From MGR-bin208 sp043779285 (GTDB taxonomy: Bacteria > Bacteroidota > Bacteroidia > Chitinophagales > Chitinophagaceae), in assembly GCA_043779285.1 (NCBI GenBank), contig JAYWEL010000115.1, positions 1 to 11,202 on the forward strand: a stretch of DNA of 11,202 nucleotides, written 5' to 3'. How positions within the stretch are numbered: position 1 is the first letter of the stretch; each line of letters begins with the position of its first letter. This document shows, in pieces, positions 1 through 6,062 of this stretch. A program made the position numbers and the translations under genes. The notes under the pieces were generated by a model. It saw only the letters and a program-made list of their open reading frames with translations. It did no database searches and was not told the DNA's origin.

Positions 1-2
1 TA

Positions 3-71
3 AATGTACTTATCGCAGACAGCCAAGCAGGGACTAATAAATGGAAAGACAATAAATACAACAAAAAATGA
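3..71 (+). CDS. possible 3' end of an off-window gene
   Basis: Frame 3 is open from the window edge to a TGA at 69-71 and encodes 22 residues, polar and rich in Lys and Asn, ending in KYNKK. It looks like the hydrophilic tail of a protein whose body lies left of the window. The stop falls 22 bases before the inverted-repeat element at 94-225, the spacing expected if that element closes a gene cassette. Frame 1 is also open from an ATG at 4 to a TAA at 97-99, so the choice of frame is uncertain. No family can be assigned from so few residues. Confidence 0.25.
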   Translation, partial: NVLIADSQAGTNKWKDNKYNKK

Positions 72-93
72 TGGACAGAAAAGAACAACGAAC

Positions 94-225
94 CGCTAAC
101 AGCACCTACAAGAAATTGGCGGTTCAGTGGTTAAATGAAGCTTTGTGCTTCGTATCAAGTTCACTGCTGGCAGACAGTTTTGTGCTTCGTAATCGCCAAC
201 TTCTTGTAGCTGCATTCCGTTATAG
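94..225. repeat. nested inverted-repeat element, attC-like
   Basis: Two 21-base arms (101-121 and 194-214) are inverted copies with three mismatches; they share CTACAAGAA and TTGGCG. Inside the 72-base loop lie a second pair, CAGTG (125-129) and CACTG (162-166), and a third, GAAGC (137-141) and GCTTC (147-151) around a 5-base loop. A 13-base direct repeat, TTTGTGCTTCGTA, occurs at 142-154 and 179-191. The outside edges carry CGCTAAC (94-100) and GTTATAG (219-225), which resemble but do not fully match the integron core-site consensus RYYYAAC and GTTRRRY. Overall size (132 bp), imperfect long hairpin and outer AAC/GTT boxes suggest an integron cassette recombination site or a structured intergenic repeat. 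No integrase gene is in the window, so the integron reading is inference. Confidence 0.4.
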
Positions 226-586
226 CCAATGGTAGGACTGAAAATTGAATGGAAGTGAATTTTTTTGTCCTGGCGGGTTTTTATGCCAGCTATTTGTGTA
301 ATAGAATGAATCATTTAATAAATAGCCTCAAATTTTATAGATTCAATTCGCTTCGGTAAAAATTTCACATGATATGCCGTACAATTCCAGATTCAATTGT
401 TATATCGGAATTCGGGTAATGCCGGCAAGTAACATAACAATGTGGAGTAACGAATAAATGCTGTAAAAAAAGAGTCAAAAAGAATAGATAAACGGAGAAC
501 TCATTGCCATTCTTGGTAAGATTTCACCTAATGCTTAATATCCATTCATTCATAAAAACAAGCAGCAGAATATGGGTTAATTAGCA
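226..586. other. gene-poor interval
   Basis: No convincing coding frame on either strand. AGATTCAATT occurs twice (around 340 and 390), and there is a short palindromic patch with GAATTC and GCCGGC between about 409 and 425. I see no RNA gene or promoter I can defend. It separates the inverted-repeat element from the 3' end of the toxin gene. Confidence 0.5.
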
Positions 587-886
587 TTACCAATAAATAA
601 GTTTGGAGGATATAAATTCACAAATAATCAATTCTTTATCTGATTCAATAAACACAATAGTAAATTTCTTTTTGTAAGGAATACATTTATACCCTAAAGC
701 TGCTCTTTCCGGTTCTCTGCAAATGGGATATGATTTTATTTCGTTGCCGAGTTTTATCAATGTATCATATAAAGCATCAGTAAATTTATCCGCAGTAGCA
801 ATCAGTCCTTTCGATTCAATAAACCAGGCTATCGCAGCAATATTATCGGCTGCCGTTTGTGTGACAATTACTTTTCTGCGGCCCAT
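587..886 (-). CDS. ParE/RelE-type toxin of a toxin-antitoxin pair
   Basis: A 99-residue protein with the layout of the ParE/RelE superfamily: a basic N-terminus (MGRRKVIVTQTA), a helical hairpin with A-x-x-I-A-x-I and a TADKF-type second helix, then a beta-sheet core with the CREP motif near residue 56 and a closing strand pair around FTIVF and LIICEF. Length is usual for the family. ParE toxins block DNA gyrase and RelE toxins cut mRNA; the sequence alone does not decide which applies. The gene is second in its operon: its ATG lies inside the end of the upstream antitoxin gene, a 19-base overlap typical of translationally coupled toxin-antitoxin pairs. It runs opposite to the tonB-folC genes. 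Confidence 0.8.
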   Translation of the reverse strand: MGRRKVIVTQTAADNIAAIAWFIESKGLIATADKFTDALYDTLIKLGNEIKSYPICREPERAALGYKCIPYKKKFTIVFIESDKELIICEFISSKLIYW

Positions 887-1038
887 TTTCTAATTAATTT
901 TTTGCTGTATGCACGGGCTTCTTCAATAGAAAATACTTTTTCGGGTTTGGTTTTTAATGCCGCTTTTTTTTGCAATGCCTGGTAATCTTTTTGAGGAATT
1001 AAAATGTATTTCTTTTTATCAATCAGTATCTCTGTCAT
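868..1038 (-). CDS. small antitoxin partner of the ParE/RelE-type toxin
   Basis: Encodes 56 residues from the ATG at 1036-1038. The N-terminus (MTEILIDKKKYILIPQKDYQAL) gives a short beta-strand pair, followed by a charged helical C-terminus with SIEEARAYSKKLIRKWA, the kind of helix that antitoxins wrap around a ParE toxin. It has no clear helix-turn-helix, so autoregulation is not evident. A longer reading frame starts at 1119, but the ATG at 1038 sits 18 bases downstream of a TAnnTTTG box and the extra N-terminal 27 residues look unlike the family, so I chose the shorter start. Function is inferred from size, gene order and overlap with the toxin. Confidence 0.7.
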   Translation of the reverse strand: MTEILIDKKKYILIPQKDYQALQKKAALKTKPEKVFSIEEARAYSKKLIRKWAAEK

Positions 1039-1056
1039 AGTAAAACATTTGCTATT

Positions 1057-1064
1057 CAAATTTA
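1057..1064 (-). promoter_or_regulatory. -7 box of the toxin-antitoxin promoter
   Basis: TAAATTTG on the minus strand fits the Bacteroidota TAnnTTTG consensus and lies 18 bases before the antitoxin ATG. No good -33 TTG/TTTG is found 19 bases further up, so support is partial. Confidence 0.4.
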
Positions 1065-1381
1065 CATAAAATAACCGGAATGTTCTTTTTGCTCCCGCAA
1101 GCAGCCCAATTGTTGCCACCCGGAATCAATTCATTTAAATCCATTGGTTCGGGCAGTCTTAATAGGGATGTTGCAGCAATTTTATTTACTCAAATTAATA
1201 TTTCATTCTTTATATAGCTTTTAAGGGTAACGTACAACAAACCGCATTTTCTACTTCCCGATTTATTTTTTAACATTTCCCTTTGTCCTTTCAGCACAAG
1301 TTGCATGGCCTTTGCAACGTTTAATCAACAGCTGTGGAAAAGCAGCTTGCCTATTAATCCCTGTTATTTAATTATTTTTAC
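1065..1381. other. intergenic region before the tonB-like gene
   Basis: No supported gene. A hairpin GTTGCA-N7-TGCAAC lies at 1300-1318, and CAGCTG at about 1329-1334. I find no TAnnTTTG box in the last 120 bases before the tonB-like ATG, so its promoter is not located. On the minus strand 1052-1189 is open for 45 codons without a convincing start; I do not call it a gene. Confidence 0.5.
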
Positions 1382-2275
1382 ATGAATAACTATTCTATCG
1401 CATACATGCCAGACAGTTTCGAACAACAAAAGAACACCAGGGCGACAATCTATACCGGTATTGTTACCGGCTTGATGTTGCTGCTTTTCTTTTTATTAAG
1501 ATGGCCATTACCAACCATGACTCAACCTCTTTTTGAAGATGGCATTGAAGTGAACCTGGGAAGCAGTGACCAGGGATTGGGCATCGACCAACCGATGATT
1601 CCGGGAGAACCTTCTCCATCGCAGCAACTGGCGAATAATCCGCCAAAAACAATTAGCTCCAAAGATGCGAATGTAAAAAATATTGAAACGGATGATAGAA
1701 ACGCTGATGCTCCCGAAATTGTAAATCCACCGGTTTCAAAACCATTGGCTACAAAAATTAATACAACAGAAAAAATTACCCGGAAAGCAAGTACACCACA
1801 GGTTGTCGCTGCTCCTCCTGCTCCAAAACCCAAAGCAGTACTTAATCGTACGGTTGGTGGAACTGGTACAGGTGGCAATGGTGCAGAAACATATCAGAAA
1901 GGAACAAACGAAGGAATTGCAGGTGGTACCGGCGATCAGGGTGTATATGGCGGCACACCCGGTGCGCCCAACTATTCAGGCAACCCGGGTAAAGGAAACT
2001 CTGGAGTAAGTATAACAAGAGGACTCGGCGGACGCAATATCATTGGTGGGCAATCTTTTGAAGACGAGTTTAATCAGAATGCAAAAATTGCCATGGACAT
2101 TGTTGTAAGCTCGAGTGGCAAAGTTATTTCAGCAACTTATCAACCCCGTGGATCTACATCCTCCAACGGATCGATGATTAGTATTGCACGCCGCAGGGCA
2201 AACGAATTAAAGTTTAATACAGGTGATGATGAACAGCGAGGAACCATCCTTTTTAATTTTAAATTAAAGAGCTAA
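1382..2275 (+). CDS. TonB-like energy transducer
   Basis: A 297-residue protein with TonB architecture: a short cytoplasmic N-terminus, one membrane anchor at about residues 22-39 (IVTGLMLLLFFLL), a Pro/Lys/Thr-rich periplasmic stretch to about 155, a Gly-rich linker at about 157-220, and a C-terminal domain (about 225-297) with the TonB-like pattern of a strand AMDIVVSSSGKVI, a helix and a closing strand ILFNFKLK. TonB proteins carry proton-motive energy from ExbB-ExbD to outer-membrane transporters. The EVNLG motif just after the anchor is common in Bacteroidota copies, which often sit after exbB and exbD and before folC. Here folC follows as expected, but no exb gene lies upstream within the 1.38 kb visible. 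The exact outer-membrane partner is unknown. The C-terminal domain is diverged, lacking the usual WKP-type motif. Confidence 0.75.
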   Translation: MNNYSIAYMPDSFEQQKNTRATIYTGIVTGLMLLLFFLLRWPLPTMTQPLFEDGIEVNLGSSDQGLGIDQPMIPGEPSPSQQLANNPPKTISSKDANVKNIETDDRNADAPEIVNPPVSKPLATKINTTEKITRKASTPQVVAAPPAPKPKAVLNRTVGGTGTGGNGAETYQKGTNEGIAGGTGDQGVYGGTPGAPNYSGNPGKGNSGVSITRGLGGRNIIGGQSFEDEFNQNAKIAMDIVVSSSGKVISATYQPRGSTSSNGSMISIARRRANELKFNTGDDEQRGTILFNFKLKS

Positions 2276-2294
2276 TTGCTTAACTGACCCATGC

Positions 2295-2327
2295 AAAAGC
2301 AATCTCATTTTTTGAGATTGCTTTTTT
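2295..2327 (+). terminator. intrinsic terminator after the tonB-like gene
   Basis: A perfect 13-bp stem, AAAAGCAATCTCA (2295-2307) with TGAGATTGCTTTT (2313-2325), a 5-base T loop, and a T run at 2322-2327. It begins 19 bases past the stop codon. Because the A run mirrors the T run, it could also act on the other strand. Confidence 0.85.
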
Positions 2328-2347
2328 AGTTTCCCGTTGTAGCTTTG
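2318..2347 (+). promoter_or_regulatory. folC promoter
   Basis: TTG (2318-2320), a 19-base spacer, then TAGCTTTG (2340-2347): a full match to the Bacteroidota -33/-7 arrangement. The folC ATG follows 16 bases later, giving a very short leader. The -33 element lies inside the 3' arm of the preceding terminator. Confidence 0.6.
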
Positions 2348-2363
2348 AGGCTTTCTATTAAAA

Positions 2364-3662
2364 ATGACATATCAGGAAACCATAGATTACTTATTTACCA
2401 AATTGCCTATGTATAGCCGCATAGGTGCTGCAGCGTATAAAAAGGATTTAACCAATACCATTTTACTTTGTAAACAATTAGGCAATCCACAGCATCAGTT
2501 CAAATCCATTCATATTGCCGGCACAAACGGTAAAGGTTCGGTGAGTCATATGCTGGCTGCTATTTTTCAAAAAGCCGGTTATCAAACCGGTTTGCACACG
2601 TCGCCACATTTAAAAGATTTCAGGGAGCGGATCAAAATTAACGGAGAAATGATTCCGGAAGAATATGTGATTGATTTTGTTGAACGCATTAATGAAAGCA
2701 TGGTAAAGATTGAACCCAGTTTTTTTGAAATTTCCGTGGTTATGGCATTCGATTATTTTGCTGCACAAAAAGTGGAGATAGCCATTATTGAAACCGGATT
2801 GGGTGGCAGATTGGACAGTACGAATGTGATCGTCCCCGAATTATCGGTGATTACCAATATCGGTTGGGACCATATGAATTTATTAGGCGACAGCCTGAAA
2901 AAAATTGCCGGCGAAAAAGCAGGAATCATAAAAGAAAATGTGCCTGTAGTTATTGGTGAATCGAATTCAGAAACCTTACCTGTGTTTTTAGCAGTCGCCA
3001 AAGAAAAAAATGCAATTCTTTCTCAAGCATCAACACAACGAATGATTGCGGACTGGCATTGGGAAAATCATTCCCTCCATGTTAATGTTGAAAAAATGAA
3101 TAGTCCAGATCATACTAAATACGAATTAGATCTTCCGGGGATCTATCAATTAAAAAACTTAGTGACCGTATTGGAATCTGTTTCAGTTCTTCAAAAAATG
3201 GGATGGAATATTAATGAAGAACATATTCATTGGGCACTGAAAGAAGTTAAAAAACTAACCGGTCTGCATGGCCGTTGGGAACTCATTCAGCAGCATCCCG
3301 ATATTATTCTGGAAGTAGCCCATAATGAAAACGGCATCAATCAGATGATGGAACATTTGGAATTATGTTCCTATACACATTTACATATTGTATTAGGCAT
3401 GGCAAAAGACAAAGAAGTAGAAAAGATTTTGTCTCTGTTACCCAAACATGCCCGTTATTATTTTACCAAAGCGGATATACCAAGAGCTTTACCCGCAGAG
3501 GATCTCCTTAAAAAAGCGGAACAATTTGAACTTCGTGGAGATTGTTTTGAAAATGTAAACATAGCTATTGCTCAGGCAAAAATTCATGCAAAAAAAGATG
3601 ACCTGATTTTGGTTTGTGGCAGTATTTTTTTGGTTGCTGAAGTGGATCAATCAAAATTGTAA
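2364..3662 (+). CDS. folC: folylpolyglutamate synthase / dihydrofolate synthase
   Basis: A 432-residue cytoplasmic Mur-ligase-family enzyme that adds glutamate to dihydropteroate and/or to folates using ATP. Visible motifs: P-loop GTNGKGS (53-59), the folate-loop segment TSPHLKDFRERI (79-90), ETGLGGRLDSTN (143-154), the ITNIGWDH segment ending at His170, KAGIIK (185-190), and in the C-terminal domain GRWE (303-306) and EVAHN (317-321). Length is normal. One small oddity is Glu317 where many family members have Asp in the DxAHN motif. It follows the tonB-like gene but is separated by a terminator and has its own promoter, so the pair is probably neighbours rather than one transcript. It converges on the yfiT-like gene with a 64-base gap. 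Confidence 0.95.
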   Translation: MTYQETIDYLFTKLPMYSRIGAAAYKKDLTNTILLCKQLGNPQHQFKSIHIAGTNGKGSVSHMLAAIFQKAGYQTGLHTSPHLKDFRERIKINGEMIPEEYVIDFVERINESMVKIEPSFFEISVVMAFDYFAAQKVEIAIIETGLGGRLDSTNVIVPELSVITNIGWDHMNLLGDSLKKIAGEKAGIIKENVPVVIGESNSETLPVFLAVAKEKNAILSQASTQRMIADWHWENHSLHVNVEKMNSPDHTKYELDLPGIYQLKNLVTVLESVSVLQKMGWNINEEHIHWALKEVKKLTGLHGRWELIQQHPDIILEVAHNENGINQMMEHLELCSYTHLHIVLGMAKDKEVEKILSLLPKHARYYFTKADIPRALPAEDLLKKAEQFELRGDCFENVNIAIAQAKIHAKKDDLILVCGSIFLVAEVDQSKL

Positions 3663-3726
3663 TAGAATTCCTTTTCTGTTCATAACTCAACGTAAGCAAC
3701 TTGTTTCATGCATTGAAAATGCAACA

Positions 3727-4254
3727 TCACCAACCCATTCTTTCACGCAAACTATTGATATGAGCAACATGGTGCTTGCCATGCCATGCGTACATGCCCA
3801 ATAAAAACCAAAGTGTAATTTCCTTTTTTTGTTCCGGATGAAAGATAGTTCGGTTCCATGAATCATCTTTCAGGTTTTTCAAACTTGCGTACAAACGGGC
3901 ATGCAAGGCATGTAAAATTGTAATAGACATATTAATCGGAATTTCTTTCACATCATCCAGCTCTGCCCATCGTTTTTCGTCGAAGGTTTTTATTACCGGA
4001 TTATCTTCAGTCAATCCCAATTTAAAACGACAATAGGCATTCATATGACTGTCGGCCAGATGATGTACTACTTGAATCAATGTCCATCCATCCGGTCGGT
4101 AGCTTTCATTTAGTTGTGCTTCATCCAAATTTAAAACTGCATGTTCAATGTGTGTTGGCAATAATTTGATTTCTCTTAGCCATTCGTTTTTTAATTCTTC
4201 AGAAAATGTTTTGGGTTCATATTTCCCAATCGGATAACGGAGATCTGTTGTCAT
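3727..4254 (-). CDS. YfiT/DinB-family putative metal-dependent thiol transferase
   Basis: A 175-residue four-helix protein of the DinB superfamily, closest by eye to the Bacillus YfiT/BstA group (bacillithiol S-transferase, originally called a metal-dependent hydrolase). Features: RYPIGKYEP at the N-terminus, HHLADSHMN (64-72), and WHGKHHVAHI (157-166). The three metal ligands expected of the family are one of His64/His65, His158 and His162. It would join a thiol cofactor to electrophiles during detoxification; whether this organism makes bacillithiol cannot be seen here. It is the last gene of the fbp operon, 11 bases after the FKBP gene, and converges on folC. Confidence 0.8.
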   Translation of the reverse strand: MTTDLRYPIGKYEPKTFSEELKNEWLREIKLLPTHIEHAVLNLDEAQLNESYRPDGWTLIQVVHHLADSHMNAYCRFKLGLTEDNPVIKTFDEKRWAELDDVKEIPINMSITILHALHARLYASLKNLKDDSWNRTIFHPEQKKEITLWFLLGMYAWHGKHHVAHINSLRERMGW

Positions 4255-4265
4255 ATAAAATTGTT

Positions 4266-4700
4266 TTACTTGATAATTTCAATCAGTTGTACATCGAATA
4301 CCAAAATGGCTCCACCTGGAATATCGTCACCGGCTCCCCGGCTACCATAGCCCAGATTGGAAGGAATCCATAAACGCCAGATGCTACCTTCCGTCATCAT
4401 GGGTAATGCAATCTGCCATCCTTTAATAAATGTTTTGATTGGTGCGGTCAGTGGTTCGTTTCGAACAAAGGAATTATCAAATTCGAATCCACTCAACAAA
4501 AATCCTTTATAATGTGTCTTTACCGTTTCAGTTATCAAGGGTTTATTACCGGTACCTTCAATAAGAATCTGGTATTGCATGCCGGTAGATAATTCAACCA
4601 CCGCTGCGTTTTCAATATTCTTTAAAAAAAAATGACTATCTGTTTTTCCAGATTTATATTTTCCGGATAATAAACTATACAGTTTGCCCAAAAAACTCAT
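4266..4700 (-). CDS. FKBP-type peptidyl-prolyl cis-trans isomerase
   Basis: A 144-residue protein with an FKBP domain from about residue 34 to the end. Active-site positions line up with FKBP12: Tyr64, Phe74-Asp75 (in GFEFDNSF), Trp95 (in FIKGWQIAL), Tyr118 (in LGYGSRG) and Phe135. The usual IPPNATL segment is IPGGAIL here. The enzyme speeds proline isomerisation during folding. No signal peptide or lipobox is visible; the first 30 residues are basic and polar (KYKSGKTDSH), so a cytoplasmic location is likely, unlike many Bacteroidota FKBPs that are lipoproteins. It sits 13 bases after the ABC ATPase gene and 11 before the yfiT-like gene, as the fourth gene of the fbp operon. Confidence 0.9.
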   Translation of the reverse strand: MSFLGKLYSLLSGKYKSGKTDSHFFLKNIENAAVVELSTGMQYQILIEGTGNKPLITETVKTHYKGFLLSGFEFDNSFVRNEPLTAPIKTFIKGWQIALPMMTEGSIWRLWIPSNLGYGSRGAGDDIPGGAILVFDVQLIEIIK

Positions 4701-4713
4701 AACATAAATTTTA

Positions 4714-5475
4714 TTATTCTTCTCTTAATGAATGCCCGGTTAAATGAATGAATACATCTTCAAGATTCGCATTCTTTACTGTTTTTGGTCTTTCAAAACC
4801 GGTTAAAACCAATTCATCTATCAGTTTGTCCGGAGAATTCATCGCCACTATTTCACCGGCATCGATGATGGCAACCCGGTCGCATAAATATTCAGCTTCA
4901 TCCATATAATGCGTTGTAATAATGACGGTAGTACCTTTATCCCTGATTTTTTTTATTAAATCCCAAAGGCTTCTTCTCGCTTGTGGGTCAAGACCAGTAG
5001 TGGGTTCATCCAGAAAAATAATTGCCGGATCATTAATCAATGTAATAGCTACGGAGAAGCGTTGTTTTTGCCCCCCACTTAATTCCTTGGTTTTAGATTT
5101 AGCCTTGTCTTTCAGGTTAACCATTTCCAACAATTTCATCGGATCTACATGCTTATTATATAATCCGTTAAACAACTCAATCAGTTCTACGAGATAAAGA
5201 TTGGGATAATAGCCACTGGCCTGTAACTGTACACCAATCAGTTTTTTTATTTCATCCGGATCCTTATCCAGATTAAAACCTTTTACAATGACCTCCCCAC
5301 TTGTTTTTTTGCGAAGTGTTTCAATAATTTCCAGGGTAGTTGATTTTCCTGCACCGTTAGGACCCAGTAAACCAAATATTTCTCCTTCCATTACGTCAAA
5401 GCTGATTCCTTTTACTGCGTTGAATTTTCCGTAGTTTTTAACCAGGTTTTTTACCGAGATGATTACTTCTGCCAT
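4714..5475 (-). CDS. ABC-2-type transporter ATP-binding protein
   Basis: A 253-residue ATPase with every expected motif: Walker A GPNGAGKST (38-46), Q-loop around Gln83-Gln85, signature LSGGQ (132-136), Walker B IIFLDEP (152-158), D-loop GLDP (161-164) and switch His189 in TTHYMDEAE. The DEAEYLCDR segment and the compact size place it with the CcmA/DrrA/NatA-like group that powers ABC-2 exporters. It has no membrane segments, so it needs a separate permease; none is encoded beside it, as its neighbours are a GNAT protein (6-base gap) and an FKBP (13-base gap). The substrate cannot be predicted. It could act with a permease encoded elsewhere. Confidence 0.92.
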   Translation of the reverse strand: MAEVIISVKNLVKNYGKFNAVKGISFDVMEGEIFGLLGPNGAGKSTTLEIIETLRKKTSGEVIVKGFNLDKDPDEIKKLIGVQLQASGYYPNLYLVELIELFNGLYNKHVDPMKLLEMVNLKDKAKSKTKELSGGQKQRFSVAITLINDPAIIFLDEPTTGLDPQARRSLWDLIKKIRDKGTTVIITTHYMDEAEYLCDRVAIIDAGEIVAMNSPDKLIDELVLTGFERPKTVKNANLEDVFIHLTGHSLREE

Positions 5476-5481
5476 ATTATA

Positions 5482-5940
5482 TTACGCTAAAATTAATTCC
5501 ATTTTTATATCGGCTGTTTCAAAAGGAGAGTCAATAACCGCTACATGATTGAATCCGAATTTTTCATACATGTGAATGGCCGATTGTAATTGATGATTCG
5601 AATACAAAATAACTTTTTTTGCATTCAGTTCCATGGCTTTTGCCAAACCTATTTCAATCAATTTTTTGCCAATGCCTTGTCCCTGAAAAGCTGCTGTGAC
5701 CGACATTTTTGACAATTCATAAACCCCCTCCTCCATTTTCATAATGGCTGCGGATCCGATAATTTCTTCTCCATTTTTTGCAAGCCAAATGAAACCATCT
5801 TTTTCGATAATTGTTTTCACCGGATCATTCAGGTAATATAAATCGTGTGATTCGGTCAGCTTATATTTATCCAGCCATTCCAGGTTCAGCCTTTTAAAAT
5901 CAGCAGCAAACGTTATATCAAATGCTATTATTTCGACCAT
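5482..5940 (-). CDS. GNAT-family N-acetyltransferase
   Basis: A 152-residue GNAT domain from the ATG at 5938-5940. The acetyl-CoA-binding motif A is visible as SKMSVTAAFQGQGIGKKLI (Q86-x-x-G-x-G91), followed by the conserved AIHMYEKFGF (121-130). These enzymes move acetyl from acetyl-CoA to an amine; the acceptor here is unknown. The ATG lies 5 bases past the restored stop of fbp, suggesting translational coupling. An upstream in-frame ATG at 5958 would add six residues (MFEIKN) and overlap the fbp tail by 13 bases; I prefer 5940 but cannot exclude the longer form. Six bases separate its stop from the ABC ATPase gene. Confidence 0.85.
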   Translation of the reverse strand: MVEIIAFDITFAADFKRLNLEWLDKYKLTESHDLYYLNDPVKTIIEKDGFIWLAKNGEEIIGSAAIMKMEEGVYELSKMSVTAAFQGQGIGKKLIEIGLAKAMELNAKKVILYSNHQLQSAIHMYEKFGFNHVAVIDSPFETADIKMELILA

Positions 5941-5945
5941 ATTTT

Positions 5946-6062
5946 TTATTTCAAACATGCTTCCAATTCGTTCATCATATTCTTACTGCCGATAAATAAT
6001 GGTGTTCGCTGGTGTAATTGGTTGGGTATTATGTCTAAAACATTGATTTCACCATCGGTTGC
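5946..6062 (-). pseudogene. fbp: displaced 3' end of fbp (out of frame)
   Basis: In the frame one base off from the main fbp frame, 38 codons run to a TAA at 5946-5948 and encode the expected FBPase C-terminus: ATDGEINVLDI, then QLHQRTPLFIGS, then a helix ending NELEACLK. Joining it to codon 297 of the main frame gives a 335-residue enzyme, the normal family length. The tail shows no decay, so the shift is recent, a sequencing error, or bypassed during expression. Confidence 0.85.

Noticed and set aside
96..314. 72-residue minus-strand open frame across the inverted repeats
   Set aside because: It is produced by the hairpin arms; its composition is not protein-like and it lacks a promoter box.
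868..1119. Longer antitoxin start at 1119
   Set aside because: A TAnnTTTG box at 1057-1064 lies inside the extension, and the extra residues do not resemble an antitoxin N-terminus.
1522..1878. 118-residue minus-strand open frame inside the tonB-like gene
   Set aside because: It is antisense to a clear coding gene, is low in complexity (Gly, Ala, Phe) and mirrors the Pro/Gly-rich segment.
3709..3723. Small hairpin TGCATT-GAA-AATGCA between folC and the yfiT-like gene as a terminator
   Set aside because: The 6-bp stem has a 3-base loop and no T run in either direction; too weak to call.
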